A stretch of 64,000 nt of DNA from Coix lacryma-jobi var. lacryma-jobi (GCA_009763385.1 CM019822.1:30250842-30314841), one strand, 5' to 3'; positions 42,387-53,880 are shown, counted from the stretch's first letter. Notes: generated by a model from the sequence alone, not told the origin. Translations and numbers: made by a program.

Positions 42387-42638
42387 GGGGCTTGTTTAGA
42401 TGCAATCAATGATTTTTTTTCTCAACTGTAGCACTTTCGTATTATTTGACAAACTTTGTCTAAATATAGACTACGTATACTCAAAAGATTCGTCTCGATA
42501 GGTACATACTAAAAGTACAATTAGTTATTTATTTTACTAACATTTAATGCTTCATCCATGCGTCCAAATATTGATGTGATGGTGATACGATGGAGAGAGT
42601 GAAAAAAGTTAATAGTTTGAGTGTATCTAAATAAGGCG
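42387..42638. mobile_element. MITE, about 250 bp
   Basis: The left end ggcttgtttagatgca and the right end tgtatctaaataaggcgc form an inverted repeat with a few mismatches. The interior has the wording of an abundant grass MITE: ctgtagcactttcgta, tttgacaaactttgtct, aagattcgtctcg and a final catttaatgcttcatcc block. No target duplication could be fixed. Confidence 0.7.
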
Positions 42639-43040
42639 CAGGTCTCAGGCAGGCTCCTCGTACAGTACGGACCACGCTGCCATGCCGATGGGCCGATGCC
42701 CGATGGCCCGATGGCCCGGCGACGAACGGACGAGATGGCCGCGCGGCACCGGCGGCACGTGCACGTGTGACGCCCGCCAAACTGGCTGGTCCTCCCTTTT
42801 CGGCTTTTGCAATGATCGTGCTAAACGCTGGAGGAGTCGTCATTTCAACTCCGACTGCGAAAAGGAAACTCTGGAGCAGGCTCTATGCGTGCATCAGCAC
42901 TGCACACACCTCGTGCGCGACTGGAACTGCGACGCGTAGCAGCAGTAGGGTGAGGAGGCCCAAGAAATCCTGGGCTGTCCGGGCCGGCAGGTGCCGTATT
43001 TTCTGGGCTTTCTTCTCTGTCTTGCAGCTTACTTAAAATT
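42639..43040. other. Unassigned GC-rich DNA
   Basis: Contains gatgggccgatgcccgatgg and similar cc-gatgg repeats near 42686-42722. Short overlapping frames on both strands have no domain. It might be a gene fragment but nothing shows this. Confidence 0.3.
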
Positions 43041-43813
43041 AAATGAAATATCGCTTTGAGATCAAACTTTCTTACATTTAAATAAATTTATAAAAATATT
43101 AACAATATTATATTTCAAATTAATTATTATAAAAATATATTCAACAATTAATTTAATAATATTTCTTGTCTACATAAATATTGAGAGCTTTTTTATATAT
43201 AGTTGATCAACGTTAAAAGTGTTTGACTTTCTGAAAAGTGAGGATGACATTATTATAAAAATTAAATGTAGACTAAAAAATAACTAATTATACATATTGT
43301 GATAACTTTGCGACATGATTTTTTAAAGCCGAATTAGTCTATAATTTGATAATATTGTGCTATAGTAAATATATGCTAATGTGGATTTATTAATAAATTT
43401 GTCTCAGGGTTTTCTGATGGAATATGTAATTTTTTTATTAGTCCATTTTTAATCGACTCAATTAGTGTCGCAACATCTGATGTGACATCAAAAAAAACTT
43501 TTCATCCACCAACTAAACACTGCCTTAGAACAAAGCTAATAAATACATGATATTTATTTCAAAATGCTAAAATTTTTGAACGATGTACCTATTTTTAGTT
43601 CTGTTTGTACCGGTGTATTCTATGCGACGAGAAGAACAAAACTAGATCCTACTTATTTATGTTTCGAAAAATTTTCTAATAATAATTTATGTGTACTAAC
43701 TTATGACATATAACTTATAACATATATCTTGTAATATAACCTGAGCTAAACTCAAAAGTTATGAAACGCAACTTGTTATAAGTTAATTCTAAAACTTATA
43801 ACTGGTATCAAAC
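43041..43813. other. AT-rich DNA with MITE remnants
   Basis: The part 43300-43532 carries the same markers as the window's first 215 bp (tttgtctcaggg, acatctgatgtgacat, accaactaaaca) and is a MITE right part. 43060-43260 is extremely AT-rich and may be an old Stowaway-like element. The rest is unassigned. Confidence 0.4.
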
Positions 43814-44335
43814 CACTACTGGAGGATGGGCCTTTAGTCCCGGGTCTCAGGGACCTTTCTGGACCCGGGACTAAGGTTCCGGGACTAAATGTCCTCTACA
43901 GTATTCAACCCGGGACTAAATGTCCTCTACAGTATTCAACCCGGGACTAAAGGTTTGGAATAAAAACGAAAAAATGTTGTGGCTGTGGAGATTCAAACTC
44001 AAGACCGCACAGTTAGCCTTCACATGCGTTACCAACTGAGCTACACTACACATCTGACAAAATAGGATACTCCTTCTTTTTAAATTGTGTCTGGAATGAC
44101 CTTTAGTCTCGGTTGGTGTTACTAACCGGGACTAAAAGGTTCTTTAGTCCTGGTTGGTAATACCAACCGAGACTAAAGGTCCTACCTTTAGTCCCGGTTG
44201 CCTCCCGGTTGCCTCGAGGAAAAGGAAACTTTAGTCCCGGTTGGTAGACTAAAGAACTTTTAGTCCCGGACATAAAAAAATTCGAGACTAATGGCCGAAT
44301 CTGTTTATCGTCCAAAGGCCTTTTCTCTAGTAGTG
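43814..44335. mobile_element. Non-autonomous CACTA mini-element, 522 bp
   Basis: Begins CACTACTGGAGGATGGGCC and ends GGCCTTTTCTCTAGTAGTG, with target duplication AAC on both sides (43811-43813, 44336-44338). The interior repeats cccgggactaaa and ggttggtaataccaacc as in the element at 10909; those blocks pair with each other. A 32-bp stretch near 43880-43940 is repeated in tandem (gggactaaatgtcctctac twice). No transposase. A minus-strand tRNA-like module lies in the centre. Confidence 0.92.
43979..44055 (-). other. tRNA-like module inside CACTA mini-element
   Basis: On the minus strand TAGCTCAGTTGG (44043-44032) is a perfect pol III A-box form and GAGTTTGAATC (44000-43990) a near B box, 30-odd bases apart as in a tRNA. 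T-runs follow (tttttcgttttta, about 43974-43961). Acceptor-stem pairing is poor, so a working tRNA is unlikely. Confidence 0.6.
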
Positions 44336-44435
44336 AACACATTTTCTACACATAGAGTTATTTTATATAACTTATGTATATAAGTTATTCAATATAACTT
44401 CTATGCATAGGTTGTAAGTTGTAAGTTAGATATTA

Positions 44436-44692
44436 CTCCCTTCGTCCATAAAAACATGCAACTATGGGTTTCGTGTCTAGAAAAGTACTTCACGTGTAAC
44501 CACATTTCTAGTGAATAGTATTAATATTTATTAATCTAAATAAATTTACTATAAAAGTACATTTCATAATTAATCTAATGATATTTATTTGATATCATAA
44601 ATATTAATGTATTTTTATCTATAATTGTTTAAACTTGAGATACTAAAACGTGGCACAGTTCTAGAATTGCATGTTTTCTTAGGCGGAGAGAG
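44436..44692. mobile_element. Stowaway-like MITE, 257 bp
   Basis: Starts CTCCCTTCGTCC and ends GGCGGAGAGAG, flanked by TA on both sides (44434-44435, 44693-44694), the Tc1/mariner signature. Interior is AT-rich and foldable. No coding content. Confidence 0.85.
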
Positions 44693-44694
44693 TA

Positions 44695-45383
44695 TAAGTT
44701 AATACATATAAAATTAATATTAGAAAACAATTATTCAAAACATATGCATATGAATTTAGTTTTGTTCGTCTCGGCACGTTGTAAAACAAATCAATATAGA
44801 TGCAACTAAAAACAGATACATCGTTGAGTAGTTATGATATTTTTAAATAAATATTTTGATTTTTAGGATGATGTTAGCATGCAGATTGGGCTGCAGACTG
44901 GACGCATGCTTCGCGCACGTGTATACGCGCGTGTCGGATCGTTCATCCAATAGGAAATGACTGAACTTTCCGTGAGAATAGAATTAGGCGGGGACATACG
45001 TGTGCATCTCTAGAAAAAAAATCTTGAGAAATATTTTTTATAATTTAGAAGAAGCCCAACTAGCCAACCTCACGGACGACTTCTTGTTTTTGAAACCCAC
45101 GACCTCAGTCACACGATTTTCTGGTGCATGCAAGGCTAGCAAGTTGCTTCCTTATTATTATATGCAGCAAAGTCACTTATATATAACTAAGAGCCTTGAT
45201 AAATTTCTTTTGTATTCACTTTAGCAAATATTATAATAAATAACAAAAAACCTAAAAAGTTTTAGATCTCCTCAAGTACTACAACTTTGATTTAGGTCAT
45301 TCTCTATCTGATATCATTTGAAAAAATAAAACATTTGAAACCATTATTAATCTTAAACTAGAATTTGTGGGACCTCAAAAATA
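44695..45383. other. Unassigned DNA between two Stowaway elements
   Basis: AT-rich. The right part (45240-45370) has phrases such as gttttagatctcctcaagtac and tactacaactttgatttagg that recall the CACTA-like element at 15917-17754. A short frame at 45000-45224 has no recognisable domain. Confidence 0.35.
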
Positions 45384-45642
45384 CTCCCTCCATCCCAAAT
45401 TATAAGGCGTTCCAAGAATCTTGGAGAGTCAAAGTTTTTTAACTTTGACCAAATTTATATAATAAAATAATAATATTTATGATACCAACTAAGTAAAGTT
45501 AGATTCTTCATTAGTTATATTTTCATAATTTATATATTTGATGTCATAAATCTTTGTGTTTTTCTCTAGAATTTTGGTCAAAGTTTAAAAAGTTTGACTC
45601 TCCAAAATTCTTGGAATGACTTATAATTTGGGATGGAGGGAG
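45384..45642. mobile_element. Stowaway MITE, 259 bp
   Basis: CTCCCTCCATCCCAAATTAT at the left is mirrored by ataatttgggatggagggag at the right; TA flanks both ends (45382-45383, 45643-45644). A typical grass Stowaway with long terminal inverted repeats and an AT-rich centre. It sits inside the CACTA-like DNA. Confidence 0.93.
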
Positions 45643-45644
45643 TA

Positions 45645-46353
45645 CCAAATAAAAAAAACACCAGCTACAAAATTGCATATCGCCTTAAGTACTAAAACTT
45701 TGATTTAGATAGATTCTCAATCCTAGAGACTTTGAAAAGTTCAACAAAATAAATTTCAAAAGGTAAAATTTAAAATATTGATTTAGTTTATTTCTACATC
45801 GTCTGAGGTTATTTGAAAAAATAAATAAATTTCAAATTATAAAAACTTAAAACAAAATTTGTAGGTCCTAAATGAGATTTTAAATAAAAAAACTTATCAA
45901 CTATAAAGTTATACGTCTCTTTGAGTACTGCAATTTTAATATGAAGTTTGTCTAAATCAAACTTGATTTCAAAAATTTATGAATTTTACTGTGTTGCGTC
46001 TATTTTTAGAGACATGCCAAAATATCAATTACCTCTAGAAATGCCTCCATTTCTCGGGATGGCCGGAAAGCACAGCCAACAACCACCTCTAAAAAATTAC
46101 ATTTTTAGATAGTCAGGCTTTCCAACCAATCTTGAAAATAGGAAAACATTTCCTTTTAGAGGACCGATTTTGATAGAGTTGTCTCTACCAAAATGGGAGG
46201 CGTCTCTAAAAATAATTTATAGCGTGGTAGTCGGTTGAGACCTCCTTTGACATATCACGAAAGTGCCAATCACCACACCGCTCGAAGTGTCAGTCACTGT
46301 CGACCGCTCTTCTCATCGGCCCATCCCCACCTCGCCTTGCCATCCACTACACA
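45645..46353. mobile_element. CACTA-like remnant and unassigned flank
   Basis: 45660-46000 continues the text related to 16100-17050. 46010-46235 repeats acctctaaaaa and tttttagag motifs on both strands and ends aatttatagcgtggtag, which reads inward as a CACTA-like terminus. 46236-46353 is unassigned. No coding content. Confidence 0.4.
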
Positions 46354-47740
46354 TGTTGTTGTAAGGAAAATGGACCTCGAACCATTTAACTTTGGATTTT
46401 GGTATTTGATGAACAACATAACCAAATTGGACTAATATGTTTGCAAGTGCTTGTTTTATAGTCCAATAGGGTGCAAATGTGACTTGGACAGAGGCTACGT
46501 GATGATCCGATGATCAACACCTCAAGCAAGATATTAGAAGCTCAGTAGAAGACCCTCAAGATCGAGCAAAGTCCAAGGCACAAGAATGGAACCAAGACGG
46601 CGCAAGAAACTGCGAGAAACTGAAGAAAAAGGAGTGACCGGACGCTGCCCAAGCAGTGACCGGACGCTGACCAGGATGCGTCCGGTCAGCACCACCAGCC
46701 GGCAGCGCCACGTTCGTGTGACCGGACGCTGCGACAGTTGCGATCGGACGCACCGATGCTACTATTCCTCAGCGCGACCGCGTGACCGGACGCTTCGAGG
46801 ACGATCGGACGCTGGAGCTCAGCTTAGCCCGATCGAACACAGAGAGGTTCCAGAGGCACAAAATCATGACCGGACGCGTCCGATCATCTGTGACCGGACT
46901 CATGCCAGAGTCCGATCCGTGCCCATGCAGTCGGCCAACTAGCCGTTGTGAGAGACCGGACGCGTCCGGTCAGGACGTGAAGTGCGTCCGGTCGATGGCA
47001 TAATCGCCCATCTTCTTGCTCAACGGCTCTATTTGGTTGGGGCTCTATATATACCCTCATGGCCGGCCAAAATAGAAAGGTTGGAGCTCAAGGAAGTGTA
47101 CCAAGTGTATAGACACATATTTAGATGCTCTAGCCACCAAAGTGATCAAGTGTTATACTAGGTGATTAGTGTATGTGCTTTGCGAAGTGCTTAAGCTGGT
47201 TAGACCACCGCTTTGCGCTTGCTATAGGTGTTAGGCCTAGTGTTTAGTGAGGTTGAAAACCTCTCATCTACCGGTGCTTGCGCGCACAGTTGTTGTACAT
47301 CGGCGGGGCTTGTAGTCTTGTGAGATCACACCAACCGCGTTTGTGGTGTGGCCGCCTCCGTGTACCGAAGGAAACAAGGCCCGCGGCGTTTCGGCCGGAA
47401 ACTTGATAGTGAAGACTGCGGGGAACATCCGGGAGAGGCTTTGCCACGAGTGGCTTAACCGGAGACCCACTTGCGCGTGGGGAAGGACCAGAGCTATCCA
47501 CGGAGTTACCCGACCGGGAGCTTGGCCCTTGCGAGGGATTCCTTGCGAGGGGCTCCAACGAGGACTAGGGGGAAACTTGTGCGCTTCTCGATACCTCGGT
47601 AAAAATACCGGAGTCGTCGACGGGAGTTTGCATCTCTATCACACTCTTTAGCTTCCGCATTTACATTGCTACCTTGTTTATGTGCTTTACCTTTCCTAGC
47701 TCTCTTGCTAGTTGATAGGTTTGGAAACTAGGTAGCATAA
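46354..47740 (+). repeat. SIRE-type Copia LTR, right end missing
   Basis: Starts TGTTGTTGTAAGGAAAATGG, the wording of SIRE-type LTRs, and contains ccaacgaggactaggggg near 47560, also found in D1's own LTR (reverse strand near 63775). A block at 46630-46990 carries many GACCGGACGCTG motifs and a perfect palindrome at 46954-46971. The usual end (gatcctttca) is missing: around 47740 the sequence passes into element D1 reading the other way. Short frames here are not genes. Confidence 0.65.
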
Positions 47741-47741
47741 C

Positions 47742-48175
47742 TCCTTTTTGGTGATTGATGACAACACGAGATCGAGTATAGAGAGAAGAGGTTTTTAAAT
47801 CATGACATGTATGAACTTGCAATGGATAAGAGAAAATGGTTAGGGGCAAGCTCATACATATCATGCCATCATCCTGCACTCAACAAGTTAGAGTAAATAA
47901 CAAGTGCAAGAGTAAAAGAGCTCAAATACATAACAAGTGAGAATTAAGAGCAAGTATTGAGCGAAATGAAATGACATGTCATATAATATATCATAGTGAG
48001 TACAAACATGTCACAGGGTCCATAGCACAAGTATATAACAAACTCAAGAGCCAAAAGATGCGATAAGTAAAGAGCGTATGTGAATGTAACACAACATAAG
48101 AAATCAAAGCCCTCTCACATCGCTCCCCCTATCACTATACTCGGCCACTCTCCCCCTTTGGCATCAAGCGCCAAA
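47742..48175 (-). other. Element D1 3' non-coding region
   Basis: Minus-strand text has the SIRE 3' signature: gatgccaaagggggagagtg near 48150 and a closing gtcatcaatcaccaaaaagg near 47750, which would normally precede the purine tract and 3' LTR. The join with the neighbouring LTR lies directly after it. No gene. Confidence 0.6.
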
Positions 48176-48177
48176 CT

Positions 48178-50691
48178 ACGCGTCGGAGGGCGGAGGTGGT
48201 GCAGATGAGTCAGGTGTCGTCTCCGGAGTGCGCTGAGTAAACTCAAACTGCTGGAGGTACTCCTCGGAGTCGGACGAAAACACGCCGGTAACCTGCTGAC
48301 CCTCTGAAGCTAGAAGCTGCTGAGAAGCGGTCTGGGTCGGCTCTGGCTGCTGGACCTGCTCTGTCTGCGCTGCCTGCTCTAAAGCTGACGCAGTCTCTAT
48401 AGCGGTGTCAGGCTGAGTATCTGAATGCGGAAGCTCATGAATCAGAGGTAACTCAGCCTGCACGGTCGTCGTGGTCTCTGACTGGACAGGCTCTGTCTGC
48501 TTTGAGGACGCTACAGAGCTCGGAAGAGTCTCGGTAGTGGAAGTGACTGGAGCCGTAGACGTCCGGACTTGATCCTGCAGATCTGGCGTGGGGAACCCAG
48601 TGAGCTCACTGAAGGTGGCCTACAAGTCCCGTGTCACAGAGGTAGTCGTCGTATAGAGGGACTCTGTCGGTCGCGGAGTGAAGCCAGTGCGCAGAGGGCT
48701 GAAGACGGGAGCTCCTCCAGGTGGAGTGGTAAAGGTGGTGAACTGGGAGGAGCTCTGCTCAAACTGCTGCGACTGCGGAGGAACCGGCGGCTACCACTGG
48801 ATCTGCTGCTGGGGGGAGGCTGCTGCCACTGCCACTAAGGAGGACCGCTGGCAAGTCGCTCCATGAAGCTCAACGTCTGCTGCTGGAACGCCATCATCTG
48901 TCGCTGCAGGGCTTCTGAACGCTCTTGAGCCTACTACTGGGCTAGAGCCTGCTGCTGAGCCAGACACTGCTGCTCCTGAGCCAACCTCTGAACGTCCTGA
49001 GTCACGGTCCTCTGCTGCTCCTCCATCCGTGCGAGTATAGCAAGGAGTGCGGGATCGGAGGTGCTGGACGGCCCAGCCTCAGTGTCGTGAGCTCTAGGCT
49101 GGTAGCGGGGCGGGAGCTAGTAGTCCTCATCTGAGCTGTCTGTGGGGTCCTCGGCAACAAAGGTGTCCTCGCCCTCTAACTCTGCAAGCTCCTGCTCGGC
49201 GAGGGCCCAGACTGTCTCGTCCTGCTCCTGAGCGGACTCGGGGACCTCAGGCCGCTGTCGTGAACTGGACGGTGCCCCCTGCTGCTGCTGCTGCTGCCTG
49301 TGGTCCCGACCATGTCCCAATAGCTGACTCATGTTATACGGAGGGAACACGGTCGCGGAGCCCGTAAGAGACTGACTAGGGTGACTCCCTGTAGTGGCAG
49401 CTACCTTCCAAAGGATGTAGGAGATCCAATGGGCATATGGGAGCTGCCGGCAGGCCTTAATGCCCTCTGCCACTATGTCCTCCATCTCGCAGATGATCAC
49501 ATCCAAAATATCGAAATCCCTCTGTTGGATCAGGTAACTGAGTAACCACAGCTGAAGTCTGGAGATCGCCTCTCTGAACCCAACACGAGGCAGCAGGGTG
49601 CGCCGGAGCACCTCGTGGAGGATCCGGGCCGTAGGAGTAAGATCCTTCGGCGCACGGCTCGAACCCTCCCCGAAGGGCTCACGAAAGCAAGGACGCACCA
49701 GGTCTGTGGGAGGCTGCTCGCCGCCGTGAGGGCGCCTGGGAGGCTCAGTCTGACCGTAGCACAAGTCGTGAATCCGAGTCTGGGAGTGACGAAGTCCAAA
49801 CCACTCTCGGATCTCTAAAGTGAAAAGCCTGTAGTGCTCGCCCTCAAAAGCAAACTCAATAGTCGCCCTGTTCGGGTGTACCCAAAGTGAAGCGTAAAAC
49901 TGAAAAACTCAGTCCTCTATGTAGGAACCAGACCGCCCCAACAGGTCTGAGAAACCTGGCAAGTAGGTGAGGCTGGGGCGGAGCTGCTCTGAAGCTGTCA
50001 CTAGGGCCTCCAGGGAGCAAACTCGCTGAGAACGGATACTGATCCCAGCATTCTGGTATCCACGGTAGAAGTCCTCCTGCAGCACTGTGAAGAAGTCTGC
50101 CCCTGCCTGCTCCTGCCGCTCCCTGGGGAACCACTACTCCACTGGAACGAGTCGTAGCATCTAAATCTGGGAACAGGTGGCTGCCCGAAGGTCCAGTCGC
50201 GGGATCGGCAGGGGCGCACGCCTCGACGAAGCACGTGCTCCCCGCAGAGGGACATCGGGCCGGGGTGGCACCGCTGTCCTGCTACGAGTGGACCGGCACC
50301 GGGGTACCTCCTCGGGGAACTCCTCCTCTGCCTCGGCCTCTGCCTGGCCCTGCTGCGAGCTCTCGGGCTCCACACCTGGAGACGTGAACGTCGTCCGGCG
50401 ACCAACAGCCATAAGCGTGCCAGTCAGGGAGTGGTGGAACTGCTCGACCTGCTCTATGGCTCTGCGCTGCTCTGGGGACAACTGATCCTCGATCCTGAGT
50501 CCGCTAGTACTGCCACCACGCTCAGCGCGCTCTGCGGCGGCTGCAACCTCTCGGTCCTGGTCTGCCTCTCTCTGCTCCCTGGTGCACTTCCTGCGCGTGA
50601 TCAACTTCCCCTTGCCGGGCCTCTGACCGGAAGGGGGGGGACGTAGAGGAGAGTCCCCTGGGCCACCATCGACGTTCTTGCAGCGCGGCAT
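48178..50691 (-). pseudogene. Element D1 env-like frame, many TAG stops
   Basis: SIRE-type elements carry an extra frame after pol, often called env-like; function unproven. Here it starts MPRCKNVDGG at 50691 and runs in one frame with stops at 50161, 50134 (TAG), 49909 (TGA) and 49117 (TAG). The head is arginine/proline-rich with an acidic patch. The middle (49764-49117) has helical text typical of the family, such as AISRLQLWLLSYLIQQRDFD and VAEGIKACRQLPYAHWISYI. After 49117 the frame continues as a glutamine-rich region with TAG at 48934, 48931 and 48835. The final part, 48463-48176, is in another frame and is Gln/Glu/Thr-rich. No convincing transmembrane segment is visible, so I would not call it a working envelope protein. 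Confidence 0.65.
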
Positions 50692-50838
50692 GGCTGACAA
50701 GAACAAAAGTAACTGCACGGAAAACTCTGAACTGCCGGTGAAAGACCAAACTGCCACTGAAACAAGCTGACAACCCAACTGACCCTGAAAGCCCTGACAA
50801 GAAAGCTCTCCCTGACACCGATCCTCTGTCGCGGACAC

Positions 50839-52336
50839 TCGCGAGGCTTGGCCTCGATCCTTACCCGCGGGCTTGGCCCCGGGTTAACTGACACTACCAA
50901 ACGGCCAAGTTGTCACAGACACTGACTCGCTACATAGAATAGATAGGAGATATATAAGCATATATATTCTAGAGGCGAGAAAGGTCTATGGAAGCAAAGC
51001 ATGTAGATAAGAGGGGGAATTGGCTTTGCTACCTTACGAACGACGAAACAACCCAAGAAGGAGATGAGAAGTGACGTTCAGGCACCCACACGTCACGCCA
51101 AGGGGGACTGCACGAAAAACGGGCGAAAACGGGGGTTACAAACAAGGGGAACAATGGTTGACACATTTTGTCGAACACTTGGTGGTGATATGGTAAGGGC
51201 AGGAAGGTGGAGGCTCACCAAGGGATTTCTGCCGGCGAGGAAGCTACACCAGAGAGGAAAGGAGCACGGGGGCGAGCACGGACGCGAGGAAGAGTTCGTC
51301 GCGGCCGCTCCGGTGATGGAACTCCGGCGAGCCCGACGCGGGAGCACAGCGCCTTGCAAGTGGCGGGATTGAACGACGAGCGCGCGCAGCTGCAAGGCGA
51401 GGAGGAGCGGGCGCGATATAGCGCGGCGAGGGCGGACAACGGCCGGCGGTGAGGGCGCGAGACACGGGTCGCTAGGGTTAGGGTTAGGTGCTTGGGGCGG
51501 CGGCGGGAATCGGGCTCGGGCGATTGGGCGCGAGGTTGAAGACAAGGAAGGTATGACGCGTGGGGCCGGTATGTCATTAGAAGAACTCAACGCACCGCTT
51601 AAAGGGGCATCGGACGCGCCGATGGGTTAGCATCAGACGCTCCATTGCCCGACCGGAGAGGTTCAAATCTGCCAAAATCGCAACGGACGCGTCCTTTGCC
51701 TTGGCATCGGACGCTGGGCAGCGTCCGATGGGGCACCGGACGCTCCGGTGAGGGAGCAACGGATGCTACCCTGACACTGTTCCAGCCGGAGCTGTCTACA
51801 GTGTAGGGCATCGGACGCTGGGAGCGTCCGATGCAGCGTCCGATGCTGCAAGTTGGGCAGTTTCAAAGATCTCCATTGCGGCTCCCTCTCCCAACCAAGT
51901 TCCAACTCAAATAATAGGCAAATAAACACCAGTTGGAACCTAGTATGAGCATCCTCGCATAAACCCTCGGTTTTGTAAATATTTTGCCATAGGCTACATA
52001 TCATTTTTAAGGTAAAATAGGCAATAAATCCCGAGGAGACAACATGTGGCCACCAAAACTAGGGGACTTACCAATTAGGAGCCTCAAATGCTCCCCTAGC
52101 AGTGGACGAACACATCGATTGCTCAAAACTTAACCGAAAAGAAATGACAAAGCAACAAACATGCATATGCAATGCATTACAGAATTTGAATCTAGGTTGC
52201 TTGTCAAGTTTGCTCGTGGGTAAGCTTCTTCACACGCTTTTTAAGGCGGTTATCTTAACCACGTCTGACAAGCCTAAGTGCATAGCATAATTTAAACATG
52301 GCATATGATACAAGGTAATGCAAAGACAACCCCCTT
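50839..52336 (-). other. Element D1 spacer between RT-RNase H and env-like frame
   Basis: About 1.5 kb without coding domain. The part 51595-51850 is packed with GCATCGGACGCTG-type motifs and their complements (for example gcatcggacgctgggcagcg near 51708). Around 51472-51488 is a tagggttagggttagg run. Frames on both strands in 51064-51590 are GC-rich and without domain. The region may hold the leader or promoter for the env-like frame. Confidence 0.5.
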
Positions 52337-53880
52337 TCACCTTTTGACAAAGTTACTTAGATCAAGCACATTAAGCTCACTTCGCAATTTACAAAGAGTG
52401 TTTTCATCTAGGGGTTTAGTGAAGATATCCGACAATTGATCTTCGGTTCTAACTCCCTCTAAGGATATGTCTTTCTTTGAAACATGATCTCTAAGAAAGT
52501 GATGGCGAATATCTATGTGCTTTGTGCGAGAGTGTTGAACCGGGTTGTTAGCAAGCTTAACCGCGCTCTCATTGTCATACAACAAAGGTACCCTTTCTAG
52601 AACTACACCATAGTCTAAAAGGGTTTGTTTCATGTAAAGGATTTGTGCACAACAAGCACCCGCGGCTATGTATTCCACCTCGGCGGTAGACAAGGCCACA
52701 CTATTTTGCTTCTTTGAACTCCATGACACTAGTGATCTCCCAAGCAAATGGCACCCTCCGGATGTGCTTTTTCTATCTACTTTGCAACCCGCGTAATCCG
52801 AATCGGAATACCCAACAAGTTGGAAGTTAGCTCCTTTGGGATACCAAAGGCCAATGCTTGGGGTGTGCTTTAGGTACCTAAGGATTCTCTTCACCGCTAT
52901 GAGATGTGATTCCCTAGGATCGGCTTGAAAGCGAGCACACATGCACACACTAAACATGAAGTCGGGCCTAAATGCAGTCAAATATAACAAGCTACCAATC
53001 ATAGAACGGTAGAGAGTTTGATCAACCGGGTTACCTCCCTCATCTAGGTCGAGATGTCTGTTTGTTGGCATTGGAGTCTTGATAGGCTTGCAATCATCCA
53101 TGTTGAAGCGCTTGAGGAGGTCTTTTGTATACTTCTCTTGAGATATGAAAGTCCCCTCCTTCAATTGCTTGACTTGGAAGCCTAGGAAGAACGTGAGTTC
53201 GCCAATCATGGACATTTCAAACTCCTTCGACATCAAGTCACCAAATTCCTTGCAATATTCTTCATTTGTTGACCCGAAGATGATATCATCAACGTAGACT
53301 TGACAAATGAAGATCTCTCCATCAAGCTTCTTGGTGAATAGTGTGGTGTCGACCTTCCCAATGGTGAAGCCCTTCTCAATGAGGAAGTCCCGGAGGCGCT
53401 CGTACCATGCTCTTGGGGCTTGCTTGAGCCCATATAGCGCCTTGGACAACCTATACACATGATTAGGATATCTAGGGTCTTCAAACCCGGGAGGTTGATC
53501 AACATAGACTAGTTCATTTATGAAGCCATTTAAAAATGGACTTTTCACATCCATTTGATATAATTTAATGTCATGATGTGATGCATATGCAAGGAGGATA
53601 CGAATGGCTTCGAGTCTTGCAACCGGTGCAAAGGTCTCTCCAAAATCCAAACCTTCAACTTGAGAGAACCCCTTTGCCACTAGCCTTGCCTTGTTTCTAA
53701 CAACCTTGCCTTGATCATCTTGCTTGTTCCTAAACACCCATTTTGTTCCAATGACTCTTGCGCCTTTGGGTCGCTCTTCAAGTGTCCAAACTTGGTTGCG
53801 GGTGAAGTTGTTTAATTCTTCATGCATAGCATTCACCCAATCCGGATCACCTAGAGCTTCATCTACAATGGTAGGCTCAA
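52337..53880 (-). CDS. pol: Element D1 reverse transcriptase and RNase H (Ty1/Copia)
   Basis: About 514 residues open without a stop up to the D2 junction. RT motifs follow in order: GTKWVFRNKQDDQGKVVRNK, LVAKGFSQVEGLDFGETFAP, YQMDVKSPFLNGFINE, RLSKALYGLKQAPRAWYERL and the catalytic YVDDIIFGS. RNase H follows with GYSDSDYAGCKVDRKSTSGG, SSKKQNSVALSTAEVEYIAA and, near the end, HIDIRHHFLRDHV. It copies RNA into DNA in virus-like particles. The 25 residues upstream of 53880 in this frame belong to the inserted D2 LTR, not to pol. Confidence 0.95.

Noticed and set aside
42682..43036. Overlapping plus- and minus-strand frames in GC-rich DNA
   Set aside because: No domain, and frames on both strands are equally open as expected from base composition.
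45047..45130. Possible fourth tRNA-like module on the minus strand
   Set aside because: Only a weak B-box-like tgggtttcaaa is present and no acceptable A box at the right distance.
50177..50646. Plus-strand frames opposite the env-like region
   Set aside because: They are the reverse of the env-like coding sequence, which is the one with family resemblance.
51472..51488. Run of tagggttagggttagg as an interstitial telomere repeat
   Set aside because: Too short, and the unit is not the plant TTTAGGG; more likely a telo-box-like promoter motif or chance.
51064..51590. Frames in the D1 spacer as a possible extra gene
   Set aside because: Frames on both strands are GC-driven, with no domain; I keep it as a spacer.
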